A DNA stretch of 64,000 bases from Symbiodinium natans (taxonomy: Eukaryota; Sar; Dinophyceae; Suessiales; Symbiodiniaceae): NCBI GenBank assembly GCA_905221605.1, contig CAJNDS010002670.1:257374-321373 (forward strand), written 5' to 3'. The notes below the pieces were generated by a model that ran no database searches, was not told the DNA's origin, and was given only the letters and a program-made list of their open reading frames with translations. Shown here in pieces: positions 32,914 through 44,900 of the stretch; the first letter of the stretch is position 1; the number at the start of each line of letters is the position of its first letter. A program made the position numbers and the translations under genes.

Positions 32914-35900
32914 GAGATCCGCTCGATGCCACAAGCTGAGCAGCAGCGCTTCCTTGCGGCCCTCCAGAAGCTCATGGAGAACAAGGAATGTCAAGAGGTT
33001 TAGGGTTTAGGGTTTAGGGTTTAGGGTTTAGGGCTTAGGGTTTAGGGTTTGCAGTTTAGGGTTTACAGGTTAGGGTTTAGTGTTTCGTTTACCCTTGAGC
33101 CCTAAAGGGCTAAACGCCCAAAGTCAAATTCAACCCCCCACATTTCCCTCAATACCAATGGAGGGCAGAAAGTGCTTGCCCTAGAGCTGTGGGCAGAAAG
33201 TGCTTGCCCTAAACCCGAAACCCTAAACCCTAAAACTCTAAGACTCTAAAACTCTAAAACCCTAAACCCTAAACCCTAAACCCTAAACCCTAAACCCTCG
33301 GAGAGGATGGGCCTCAGACCTCCGAATGGTTCCGCCTGGCCGCCTATCATGGCTGGCCGGAGGACTACTGCCAGCATGGTCGGCGGCCCCAGAGCCTGAA
33401 GCCCTAAGCCCTAAGCCCTAAGCCCTAACCCCTAAACCCTAACCCCCAAAACCCTAAAACCTAAACCCTAAACCCTAAGCCCTAAACCCTACACCCTAAA
33501 CCCTAAACCCTCAAGACCAGGATAAGTAGAACTTGCATGTGGTATCGTCGTGAATATCCCACGTTATTTGTCTGTCTAAATGAATTTCAAAGCGCCTTCG
33601 GAAGGCCAAATATTCAATTCACTTAAACCTATGGGTTCCAAGTTATTTGTCTAAACAGCTGACAAGCAGAGCTTAAGTACATTCATCCAATCCCAAAAGC
33701 ACACCAGCCCTCGCCGCCAGCAGCCGCCTGGCCCTCTAGCCAGCCGTCCGAGCCCTCCCAACCCAGCCCCACCCCAGCCCTCAGCCCCTAGCCCCAGCCC
33801 CGGCCCCATCCCCAGCCTAGCCCCAGCCTCAGCCCCCCAGCCCCAGCTCCAGCCCCAGCCCCAAGTCCAAAAGAAAAAAACTTCGGACAGCAAAAAAGAA
33901 CACTTTCGCCCAGCACTTTCGCCCCTAAACCCTAAACCCTAAACCCTAAACCCTAAACCCTAAACCCTAAACCCTAAACCCTAAACCCTAAACCCTAAAC
34001 CCTAAACCCTAAACCCTAAACCCTAAACCCTAAACCCTAAACCCTAAACCCTAAAAACCCTAAACCTAAACCCTAACCCTAAACCCTAAACCCTAAACCT
34101 AACCCTAACCCCTAAACCCTAAACCCTAGGGTTTAGGGTTTAGGGTTTAGGGTTTAGGGTTTTAGGGTTTAGGGGTTTAGGGTTTAGGGTTTAGGGTTTA
34201 CGGTTTAGGGTTTAGGGTTTAGGGTTCGGGGTTTAGGGTTGCGGGTAACTTGGGACCCAGGGCCTAAACCGGACACTTGAAGCGAAGCACTCAGGTCAGG
34301 AGACTTTTCCGGGGTGGCACCGCGCCTACCTTTGCGAAGTGGAGCAGGCCTTGATCAAGGCCGGTCCCCCTAAACCCTAAACCCCAAACCCCAAACCCCA
34401 AACCTTAAACCCTAAACCCTAACCCCTAAACCCCAAACCCCAAACCCCAAACCCCAAACCCCAAACCCTAAACCCTAAACCCTAAACCCTAAACCCTAAG
34501 CCGTAAACACGCTTTTCAAAGATTTGCCATGCTCGAACCGCGTTGCCCAAGGCGGACAAGGAGCTGGGAAATGATGGCAGGACCGGTTTAGGGTTTAGGG
34601 TTGGGGGGGGCCTAAACCCTAAACCCTAAACCCTAAAACCTAAACCCTAAACCCTAAACCCTAAACCCTAAACCCTAAACCCTAAACCCTAAACCCTAAA
34701 CCCTAAACCCTAAACCCTAAACCCTAAACCCTAAACCCTAAACCCTAAACCCTAAACCCTAAACCCAACTTGTTTGTTGGTTTAGGCTTAGGCTGTGTTG
34801 CGCAAGAGCGCAAAGGGGTTGACCTAAGAATCCCATCGTCTGCAAGGCCGATGATTGGAGGAAATGCGCATCGCGCAGGGCCAACAAGTTCTCCACACAG
34901 TGGTTTGGGGTTTAGGGTTTAGGGTTTAGGGTTTAGGGTTTAGGGTTTAGGGTTTAGGGGGCTATAGGCTGCCATAGGCTGTTCAGTGCGCTGAGTGATG
35001 TGTAGTCTCTCCACAGCAAATTCTGTACAGGAGCGTCCGCGCTGGGGTGATGTGTAGTTGTAGCTTGGTGCCCGGGGCGCTGAACCCTGGACCATCTACC
35101 GGGTTTACGGGAACCCAAAACCCTAAACCTAAACCCGAAACCCGAAACCCTAAACCCTAAACCCGAAACCCTAAACCCGAAACCCGAAACCCTAAACCCT
35201 GAACCCTAAACCCGAAACCACCTCGGAGGATTGGGCTGCCATACTGGGACTGGTCGAAGCTGGAGGTGAATGGGGAGGTATTGCCGCTCGCCTGCGGAGC
35301 CCTGGAACCTTAAACCCTGAACCCCTAAAGCCCTAAAACCCTAAACCCTAAACCCTAAACCCCAAGGCTCTAAACCTAAACTCACGCCTTTGTCGTTTAG
35401 GGGCTTTCGGATTCATGGCCTCTCATGGGACTCTACCTTGGACCCCCGAGGTTGCGCCCCTCTGAAGGAATCTAACACACAAAGGAGTACATTAAGGGAA
35501 TTAGGGTTTAGGGTTTAGGGTTTAGGGTTTAGGGTTTAGGGTACATCCTTAGGGGTCCCAGTTAGATATCCTTGAGCCTCAGTTATTCAGGGGGTTTTGG
35601 GTTGAGGGTCAGGGGCAAAAACGCTTTGCGCTGGAGCCACAAGAAAAGCTTCAGCCAGTGCATGTGGGGACTCCTGGGCCCCAGACAGGGGTTTAGGGTT
35701 TAGGGTTTAGGGTTTAGGGTTTAGGGTTTAGGGTTTAGGGTTTAGGGTTTAGGGTTTAGGGTTTAGGGTTTAGGGTTTAGGGGACTAGGAGTGGGGGGCG
35801 GGTTTAGGCTGCTTAGAGTAGGGAAATGATGTGACTTCGGGTTTGGTGCTTCAGAGTTCGGTGTTGTAAGACGGTTTGGTGGGGTTTCAAGCTTAGGGGC

Positions 35901-38900
35901 TGAGGGCGTTTTTGGGCGGTGTTTGGTTGAGGGGTCGGTTGAGGGTTTCGACGACTTGAGGGACCCTTACCCGTAAGCCCTAAACCCTGAACTCTATAGG
36001 GTTCTTATAAGCCCTAAACCCAAAACGTAAAGGCCCAAGATCATCCGGGAGAACTTCGCGGAGATACCGGCGGGCCTGGTGAATCCGTCCGAGGTGCGGC
36101 AGAACCTGCGGCACACGTCGACCGAAACCCTAAACCACAGCAAGCCTCGTTCATCCCTAGACCCCGTTCATCCCTAGACCCTAGACCAGGAGGTTCCCCC
36201 GGAACAAAGAAACTAAACCCTTAGACGCTTCAACCTTCAAGCCTAAACCCTATACCCCCGAACCCTAAGCCCTAAACCCTCAGCCCCAAACCCCAAACCC
36301 CAAACCCCAAACCCCAAACCCCAAACCCCAGACCCCAAACCCCAAACCCCAAACCCCAAACCCCAAACCCCGTACCCTAAACCCTAAACCCAAAACCCTA
36401 AACCCAAAACCCTAAACCCTCAACCCTAAACCCTAAACCCTAAACCCTAAACCCTAAACCCTAAACCCTAAACCCCAAGCCAGGCCGGCGAGCTTGCCCG
36501 GCGGGGCTTTTCCGACCTCAGCTCGGACGACCGCCTCAGGCGCAATCACTGTTGGGGCGTTTTGCAGGATTTGGGGTATTTATGGTGTAGGGTTTAGGGT
36601 TTAGGTACCCTGCACCCTAAGCCCTAAACTTTCATCCCTAAACCCCTAAACCTCAAACCTGAGGGCTAGGAGGAGACTTGGGCTGCTTTCTTCCACGGAC
36701 GGGTTCAGAATTTTAGGGCCTAGGGTTTAGGGTTTAGGGTTTAGGGTTTAGGGTTCAGGGTCCACATATGGTGTAGCTAGGGTTGAAGGCCTGGGGTTGA
36801 CAAAGATTTCTAGGGCCCTTGTTCCCTTTGTTTTTTGGAGTAGGTTCCCTTATAAGGTTCCCTTAAAAGGTTCCCTTATAAGGTTCCCTTATAAGGTTCC
36901 CTCATAAGCCCCTTTAAGGCGTACCCGTTCTATTCCGATGTTGCTTTTGGGTCTAGATTCGGATTTTTTTATTGGCAGCTGTGCCAGATGTACGCATCGT
37001 TGGAGGGTCTCGGAGATGTTGGGGGCCTTTCAGGGGTACAGGCATTATACACTTTGGGCTGTAGGCCTGGGGGGCTCAGCTTCAAAGGTTTAGGGTTTAG
37101 GGTTTAGGGTTTGGGGTTTAGGGCTTAGGGTTTAGGGCTTAGGGCTTAGGGTTTGGGGCTTGGGGCTTGGGGCGGGGGATGGGGGTACCTGAGTCCATAA
37201 GAGGAAGGGGATGGCTCTTGCGTTCAAGCCCCAGGCAGCAGCTGATCTCCATGCAGGCGCGCGGCAGAATTTTCAACGGTTCAGGGTTTAGGGTTAGGGT
37301 TGAGGGTTTAGGGTTTAGGGTTTAGGGTTTCGGGTTTAGGGTTTAGGGCTTAGGGTTTAGGGTTTAGGGGTTCGAGCTCGGGGGGTTGAACTGGGTCCTG
37401 ATATCTCTATGTTGCTGCGGAAGGGACAAGGGCGCCTGGGAGGAGTGGTTCACTTCTTTTTGATTTGCTGTCTCATCGAACTTCGCTACTCAAACCTCCG
37501 AAAACTCAAGGCCCCTAGACCACGGCCCTAAGCCAAAAACCCTAAACCCTAGGCCCAACGAAGCTGGCGTGAATTGTGTGTGTGTGTGTGCGCACCCCTA
37601 GTAAACCTGTACTCCCTACAGCCCATAGCCAAATAAGCCAGAAACCCTGACACACACACATGAGCATCCTATACGGAACCCTCCAATACAGGGGTCGGAA
37701 TAATGACTAACATTTCCCCTTATGATTCCTGACAATTATACGATATTAACCCCCAAACCCTTATTCTAATTACTAAGGCCCCTAAGCCCTAAACCCTAAA
37801 CCCTAAACCCTTAGCCCCAAGCCCTAAACCCCATATTAAGCCCTAAGTTCAGACCCCTTAGAGGTCGCCCGGGCAGCTGAGCAGTGCCTCACGGAGAACG
37901 AGCATTGGCTGCATGCCTCCACGCGGGGGAGAGGCTGGCCGACTGTAGGGTTTAGCGAACAGGGGTTTAGGGTTTAGGGTTTAGGGTTTAGGGTTTAGGG
38001 TTTAGGATTTAGGGTTTAGGGTTTAGGGTAAACCCTAAACCCTAAACCCTTGTTCCCTTTCGAGCCCTTTTGTGACAAGGTTGGGTTCCTTATGAACGCG
38101 TGGGTGGGTGTTAAATCTGAGCCGTAAATACAGCTTTACCATGAACCTGCTCGACCTCAAACCCTAACCCTAAACCCTAAACCCTAAACCCTAAACCCTA
38201 AACCCTAAACCCTAAACCCTAAACCCTAAACCCTAAACCCTAAACCCTAAACCCTAAACCCTAAACCCTAAACCCTAAACCCTAAACCCTAAACCCTAAA
38301 CCCTAAACCCTAAACCCTAAACCCCAAACCCTAAACCCCAAAAACCCTAAAACCCTACACCCCAAAACCCCTAAGGCTTCGTATGTTACTGCTATGGCTT
38401 CTGCACTAAACCCTAAACCCACCCTAAACCCTAAACCCTAACCCTAAACCTAAACCCTAAACCCTAAACCCTAAAACCCTAACCCTAAACCCTAAACCCT
38501 AAAACCCTAAACCCTAAACCCTAAACCCTAAACCCTAAACCCTAAACCCTAAACCCTAAACCCTAAACCCTAAACCCTAAACCCTAAACCCTAAACCCTA
38601 AACCCTAAACCCTAAACCCTAAACCCTAAACCCTAAACCCTAAACCCTAACCCCTAAACCCTAAACCCTAAACCCTAAACCCTAAACCCTGACCCTAAAC
38701 CCTAAACCCTAAGCCCAAAGCCCTAAAGGGTTGGGACGCACGGCAGGCTTCTCCGTGGAGCATCCTCACAACAGCGTCCACGTGGCACCCAGGGCCTTGA
38801 TGAGTTTTTTTTAGCGGGTTTAGGGTTTAGGGTTTAGGGTTTAGGGTTTAGGGTTTAGGGTTTAGGGTTTAGGGTTTAGGGTTTAGGGTTTAGGGTTTAG

Positions 38901-41900
38901 GGTTTAGGGTTTAGGGTTTAGGGTTGAAGTCCCCGACCGAGTAGTACATGACATTTCGGGCCCTGGAGCTGGCAGAAGCAGTGGCAGGCCGTAAGAGGCA
39001 GAGCTTGATTCGTTGTGCAGTTCCTGTTATGGTTTAGGGTTTAGGGTTTAGGGTGCATGGTCTCATGACATGTTCAGGTAACCAGCAGTCCGCAGTATGT
39101 GGCTCCAGTACCAGCGCTACAATGCTCTGGCACACGTAGCACTTGTGGGGGCATGCTTCATGGACTCGACACCAGGCCAAGAGAGACTTGTCCATGCCCT
39201 CCCTCTATGAGGCCCTGCGAGTGAGCAATTCTGCTGCAGAGGGAGAAGTGCGCTCTGCTTACCGGCGACAGGCGCTAGCAACCCACCCAGACAAGGGTGG
39301 AACGCCAGAGGCTTTCAGGCTTGTGGTCGCTGCTTTTGAGACCCTCACGGATCCAGTGCGTCGGGCAGCATATGACCAGCAGTTGGCGCGCAAAGCCGCG
39401 CTGGAGACACGGCGAGGCGACATGAATGGCCCCAGCCAGGGTTCCAAGCCGACGAAGAGGCCAAGGGACCAAGGCGAACGGAGGGAACCAAAGAAGGCAA
39501 GGGGCCATGACGTGAGGGCGGCGGACAATGCTGCGGCAAGTTCTCCTGGAGCTGAGCAAAGTCCTCAAGACCCCAGCCACAAAACAGGCACGGAGAAGCT
39601 GCCGGAGCAGCCACCGCAGGATAGCCGAGGCTTTGCACTTCGGGTTCAAGAGCTGCTTGGGTTATCGCAAGGAGCACTTCGGGCCCGCGTCAAGCGCATG
39701 TCGGAGGAGTTCTTGCGAGATCTGCTGAAAGCCCTGGAGTGCTATGAGAAGGGCGCAGTGCAAGTAGCCGGCGCATGCAGTTCTGATAGCAGCACACAGG
39801 CATCTGACAGCGAAGCAGAGCCATCTGAGGAAGCGGAGCCCATGCTGGCCATCTGCCATGTACCTTCAGGCGCGCCTGAAGAGGATGGTGAGGATGCGAA
39901 CGAGGGAGCCGTGGGTGAGAAGAGTAAAGAGCAAGGCAGTGAGAGAAAGCTTCTGCGGGGCATCTGTAGGAACAAGAGGGACTGTTCCTATCAGGCAAGT
40001 GTGGGTTTCAAGGGTGTTGGGGCATACTCGCAAAGTAGTGTGGATCTGCACAAGATCATCGACATGCATATCAGCATGGTACGAATGCGACAGCGTTTCT
40101 ACGAGCACTTGGCTGCTGGCCATGGCTTCAAAGAGGCCCTCAGTGATGCGGTCGCTGAGATGCATTCTGCCCGTGCCGCTTCGGAGGCTCCGGCCATCCG
40201 CTTGCGCTTCCGCTGCAGCCGCACGACAAAGAGCAGCAATCGAAGGCTGGACTTGGAGGAGGTCGTTCCCATCTGGGAGTCTGAACAGGCAGCGCTTGTT
40301 GCTGCTCGCGAGGAGCGTCAGCGGCGAAGAAGCGAGATGCAAGCAGAAGACCGGCGCAAGCAGGAGGAGCGTGAGGAGCAAGCGCGACAGCGTGCGAAAG
40401 AGCACAAAGAGAGAAAGGAGGACAGGCTGCGCAGGGCCGAGGAGAGGCGGAGGACCCAAGAAGCCAGACGACGAGTGCGAGAAGAGCAGGCCGAGGCCAG
40501 GGCGCAGCGCAGGGCCGCAGCCAGGGAAGGCAAGTTGGAGTTCCTGCGCCATCTTCTGCAGGGCCACCTGCAGCGTGTCTGCACGCAGCGCGAGCGCGCG
40601 CTGCAGAAGGCCTGGGGGGTGAAGGTCCTTCCTGAGGGAGTGGCTTTGGCAGACCTGGAGGTCCCAGGCCTCCGGGACTGCGTCCGAGCTGAGCTCTACC
40701 TCAAAGATGGAAAGCTCTGCAGCGGCCCACTCCGAAAGGAGCTCTCGTTGGCCAAGAAGGACTTCAAGGAGCTGTCCGCCATCCAGCGCCAGAAGGGCGA
40801 CGGGGCACTGGAAGCGGAGGTCCAACGGAGGGAGCTGGATGCCATGACCGCCTTCTTTGTGGCCGGCGTGTAGCCCCGGCCATGGTTCTGGGCATTGGTT
40901 CTGGGCATGAACACATCTCTGGAGCATCGACAAGTCGTTGCTGCGGATCTTGGCGCAGAAAAGAGTCTTGGCACAGCTCGAATAAACAGCTCAGTGCGCA
41001 GGATTTTGCCCCAGAGAGTTAGTTTTCAAAGTTCTTGGCTAGGGAATTAGGGTTTAGGGTTTGCCTGCCTTAGGCTTTTGGCTCCAGGGTATATGGGCTC
41101 CAGGTTTGGGGTTCCCAGTTTCATGGCGAAAGCCCTGGACGGTCTTGGGGTCAAACTCTGCAGTCTCTCAAACCCCCAAGAGCCCACAAACCCTAAACCC
41201 TAAACCCTAAACCCTAAACCCTAAACCCTAAACCCTAAACCCTAAACAACCCCAAGGCCCTAACACTCTAGCATCCCCAAAGCGCAAGATCCAAAACCCC
41301 AAAGCCCCAAAAACCCAAAAACCCTAAAACCCTAAACCCCAAAAACCCTAAACCCTAAACCCCAAAACCCTAAACCCTAAACCCTACACCCTACACCCTA
41401 CACCCTAAACCCTAAACCCCCCCCCAAAAAAACCGCAAGAGCCGCGCGCGCAGCTTCTCAGGCCCGCCAGGCTACCCCCCACCCCCCTCTGGGTGCTCGA
41501 CACCCCAACCATTCAGGGCTTCGGGTTTTGTGTTCAGGGGGTTCCCACCCTAAACCTTGAGCCCCAAGCCCTAACCCTAAGCCTTAAGCCCTAAGCCCTA
41601 AACCCTTATCCCGACACCCTAAACCCCAGACCCCAAACAGCAAACCCTCGACCCTCCAGGCATGTGGGTTTCCCATGTCCACGGTCCCCTACGCGGCCTT
41701 CCATCCCATCTTCTTCTTGCACCACTCGAACTGCGATCGTATCTATGAGAAGCATGCGCCTTGGGATGCGGACTAAGGGCTTGAGGGCTTGTGAACTTAA
41801 AGCTTTTCGGATCGGTATTCTTTTTGTTCTCGCGCGCTCTGTGTGTGTGTGTGTCCCTAACTCCAAAGCCCAAAGCCGTAAGCCCTAAACCCCAAACCCC

Positions 41901-44900
41901 AAGCCCCAAACCCTAAACCCTAAACCCTACGCCAACCCTGCATGTGCTCTCTCTTGTTGGGGGGGGGGGGGGAAATGTGGCGGCTTGGTTGAATCGTCGT
42001 TCGATGACAAGGGGGGAAACCTTGAGTCTAAAGTTTAGGGTTTGCCCTGACCCCTAAGCCCCCTAAACCCTAAACCCGAAGCCCCCTAAACCCTGAACCC
42101 TAAACCCTAATCCCTGAACCTTAAACCCTAAACCCTAAACCCTAAACCCTAAACCCTAAACCCTAAACCCTAAACCCTAAACCCTAAACCCTAAACCCTA
42201 AACCCTAAACCCTAAATCCTAAATCCTAGAATACAATGCCCTAAAGCCCGGAAGCCCTAAAGCACTAAAGCCCCTTCGAGAGACCCCAAGTCTGACGAAG
42301 GTGCAGCTCGAGACCCCCGAGGAGTGCGCAGCCTGGCAGAAAAAACTGCAGTGAAGAATGAAAAGGGTTCAGGGTTTGGGGTTTCTAAGGATTTAGGGTG
42401 TAGGGTTTGGGGTTTGGGGTTTGGGGTTTTTCGAGTTTAGGGTTTAGGGTTTGGGGTTTAGGGTTTCGGGGTTTTGGGTTTGGGTTTGGAGCTGGGGGTT
42501 TGGAGCTGAGGGTTTGGGATTTAGGGTCTAGGGTTTAGGGCTTGGGGCCACCCGACCCCTCGAAGTATGAGCCCATATGCCTCCGACCATCATCCTACTC
42601 TTCTTGCAAGGGCAGGGTGAAGGGGGCTTAGAGTGTCTAGGGCTTTTAGGTGCTTAGGGGTTTGGGCACCCTCAGCTGCCCACGCATCATAAGGCCTCGG
42701 AGTTCGCTCTCCGGCAGCAGGCCCTTGCGCAACAGGGCGAGGTGGCGAAGCCCGCAGTGGAAGGGTGCGTCCCGGTGTCCCCAAAATTCCGAAACCTCGG
42801 AATCCGGATCTCGAACCTTAAGCCCTAAACCCTACACCTTCAACCCTAAACCCTCAACCCTAAAGCCTATAGACCCTAAACCCTGAACCCCGACACCTCC
42901 AAACCGAAAAGCCCCTAAACCCATGAGCCCTTTAAACCTCAAGTGAAGTCACGCCATGCCTTGCGAGGGAGTTGCGTTGTACGGGGGTTTAGGGTTTAGG
43001 GTTTAGGGTTTAGGGTTTAGGGTTTAGGGTTTAGGGTTTAGGGTTTAGGCTACAGGGTTGAGGGAGGGAACGGGTGGGGTGGTTGGGTGGTATCTGTAAT
43101 TTGTGTGCCGAAAGCCTACTTTGCAAGGTTATGGCTTTGGGTTTTTTGTTTTCGAGTTCGGGTGATGTCGGCTTTGGGTCTGAGGGCTCTGGGTTTACTT
43201 CAGATCCCCAAACCCAACCAAACCCAAAACCCGACTCCCTAACCCCTATAAACCCCTCCCCCAAGCCCCCCCCTCCCCCCCCCCGCCGGCCCTCCCTCCG
43301 CGCTCCCTCCCCCAAACCCTTAACCCTAAAGCCGAAACCCTATATAAACCCCAAACCCTTCACCCTGTCGGCGATCCCCACCAGCCAAGGCGAATCGCTT
43401 TCTTCGGCCCCTGGAACCTTTCATGCACCCTTTTCCTCCGGAGAGGCTCTGGGGCTTAGGGGCTTAGGGCTTGATGGTGTAGGAGTTTCCGGTTTTGGGC
43501 GTGTCAGGTACTCCTTGTTGCGTCTCGGCTTTAGAGATCAAGTTTCGGGTTTAGAGTTTACGTTTTTTTGGGGGTAGTTCGAGCCTTTCGGGGCGGTGTT
43601 TATGGTCTATATACGCTTTCAAGCGACTTGTTGTCTAAGGCCCTAAGCCCTGAAATCCCCCCATCCCTAAACCCTTAAGCCCGAAATGAACTCGGACCCC
43701 TAACCCCCTGCTCTGAACTCCAAACCCTAGGCCCTAAACCCTGAAGGTCCTTTTCGGAACCCTAAACTCTAAACCCTGTAACTGTAACCCTAAACCCCGA
43801 ACCTGTAACCCTAAACCCTAAGCCCCTTAAAACGAGAACCCCTAAACCCTAGACAAAGCCCTTAGTCCTGTAAGTCTTCTTGGGAAGGGTTCGAGTGTCA
43901 TCGACCTTGTGCTAGGGCGATGGTCCCGTCGGACACCTTTGATACCAAGGCTCTAGGACTCCTGGCTGCGAGTGGACGGGGAGGTTTAGGGTTTAGGGTT
44001 CAGGTTTTGGGGGCTTTTGGGATTTTGGGGGGTTTAGGGGTAGTTTAGGGGGTTTCGGGGGTTTAGGGTTTCAGGGTTTGGGGGCTTTTGGGATTTTGGG
44101 GGGTTTAGGGGTGGTTTCGGGGGTTTCGAGGGTTCAGGGGGTTTAGGGTTGAGGAAGGCTTCTTGAGTGTGAAGGTTTCGGGGGGGGGGGGGGGATTCCG
44201 CGGCCGAGGCTACGAGTACGACGAGCTGCCGCCAGACCCTCCCCTGCGAATGATGGAGGAGCGCCCTGGGGCCCTAAGACCCTTAAACCCTAAACCCTAA
44301 ACCCTAAACCCTATACCCTAAACCCTAAACCCTATACCCTAAACCCTAAACCCTATACCCTATACCCTATAAACCCTAACCCTGGGCCCCAAACCTCAAA
44401 CCATGTTAAGCTCAAGCCTGCCCCGCCTTCGAAAACCTCTGAATCTTAAACCCTGAGCCCTCTAAGCCCTAAGCCCGCGAACCTGCCAGGAGCCGGTCTA
44501 CGTGGCGTTCCGCAACATCAAGGCCCTGACCTGTCCTGGGATTTCGGGACTGCGGGGCGACCTCGGGCGATTCGAGGGGTTAGGGTGTAGGGTTTAGGGT
44601 TTAGGCTGAGTGTCCTTAGTGTTTGTTGCGAAGGAGTTCCCCGAAAGGGGAGCCCAGAGAAACACGGTGGGAGCGTGGCTGTGTTTGGAGCACTTGGGTT
44701 TGAGGTTGAGGGTTTAGAGTTTGGGGTTTAGGGTGAGGGGGCGCCCCCAAGAATGTGAGAGCTCAAGTGGTAAGGTAGGGCATACTTGGGGTATACATCT
44801 TTGAGGTTTCGGGGCGCCTGTGAAGCTCGTTTCAGGCTCGGGTTTGGGGTTTGGGGCGTAGGGGCTTCCTAAACCAAAAACCCTAAACCTAAACCCTAAC

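Noticed and set aside
36673-37273. Extra tyrosinase exons at 36673, 36978 and 37231
   Set aside because: They read open with acceptors, but do not fit the alignment between the LARRGFSDLSSDDRLRR segment and the CLTENEHWLHAST segment; left uncalled.
39866-40933. 355-aa minus-strand ORF across the DnaJ gene
   Set aside because: Antisense shadow of a GC-rich coding sequence; the + strand has the HPD motif and coiled coil.
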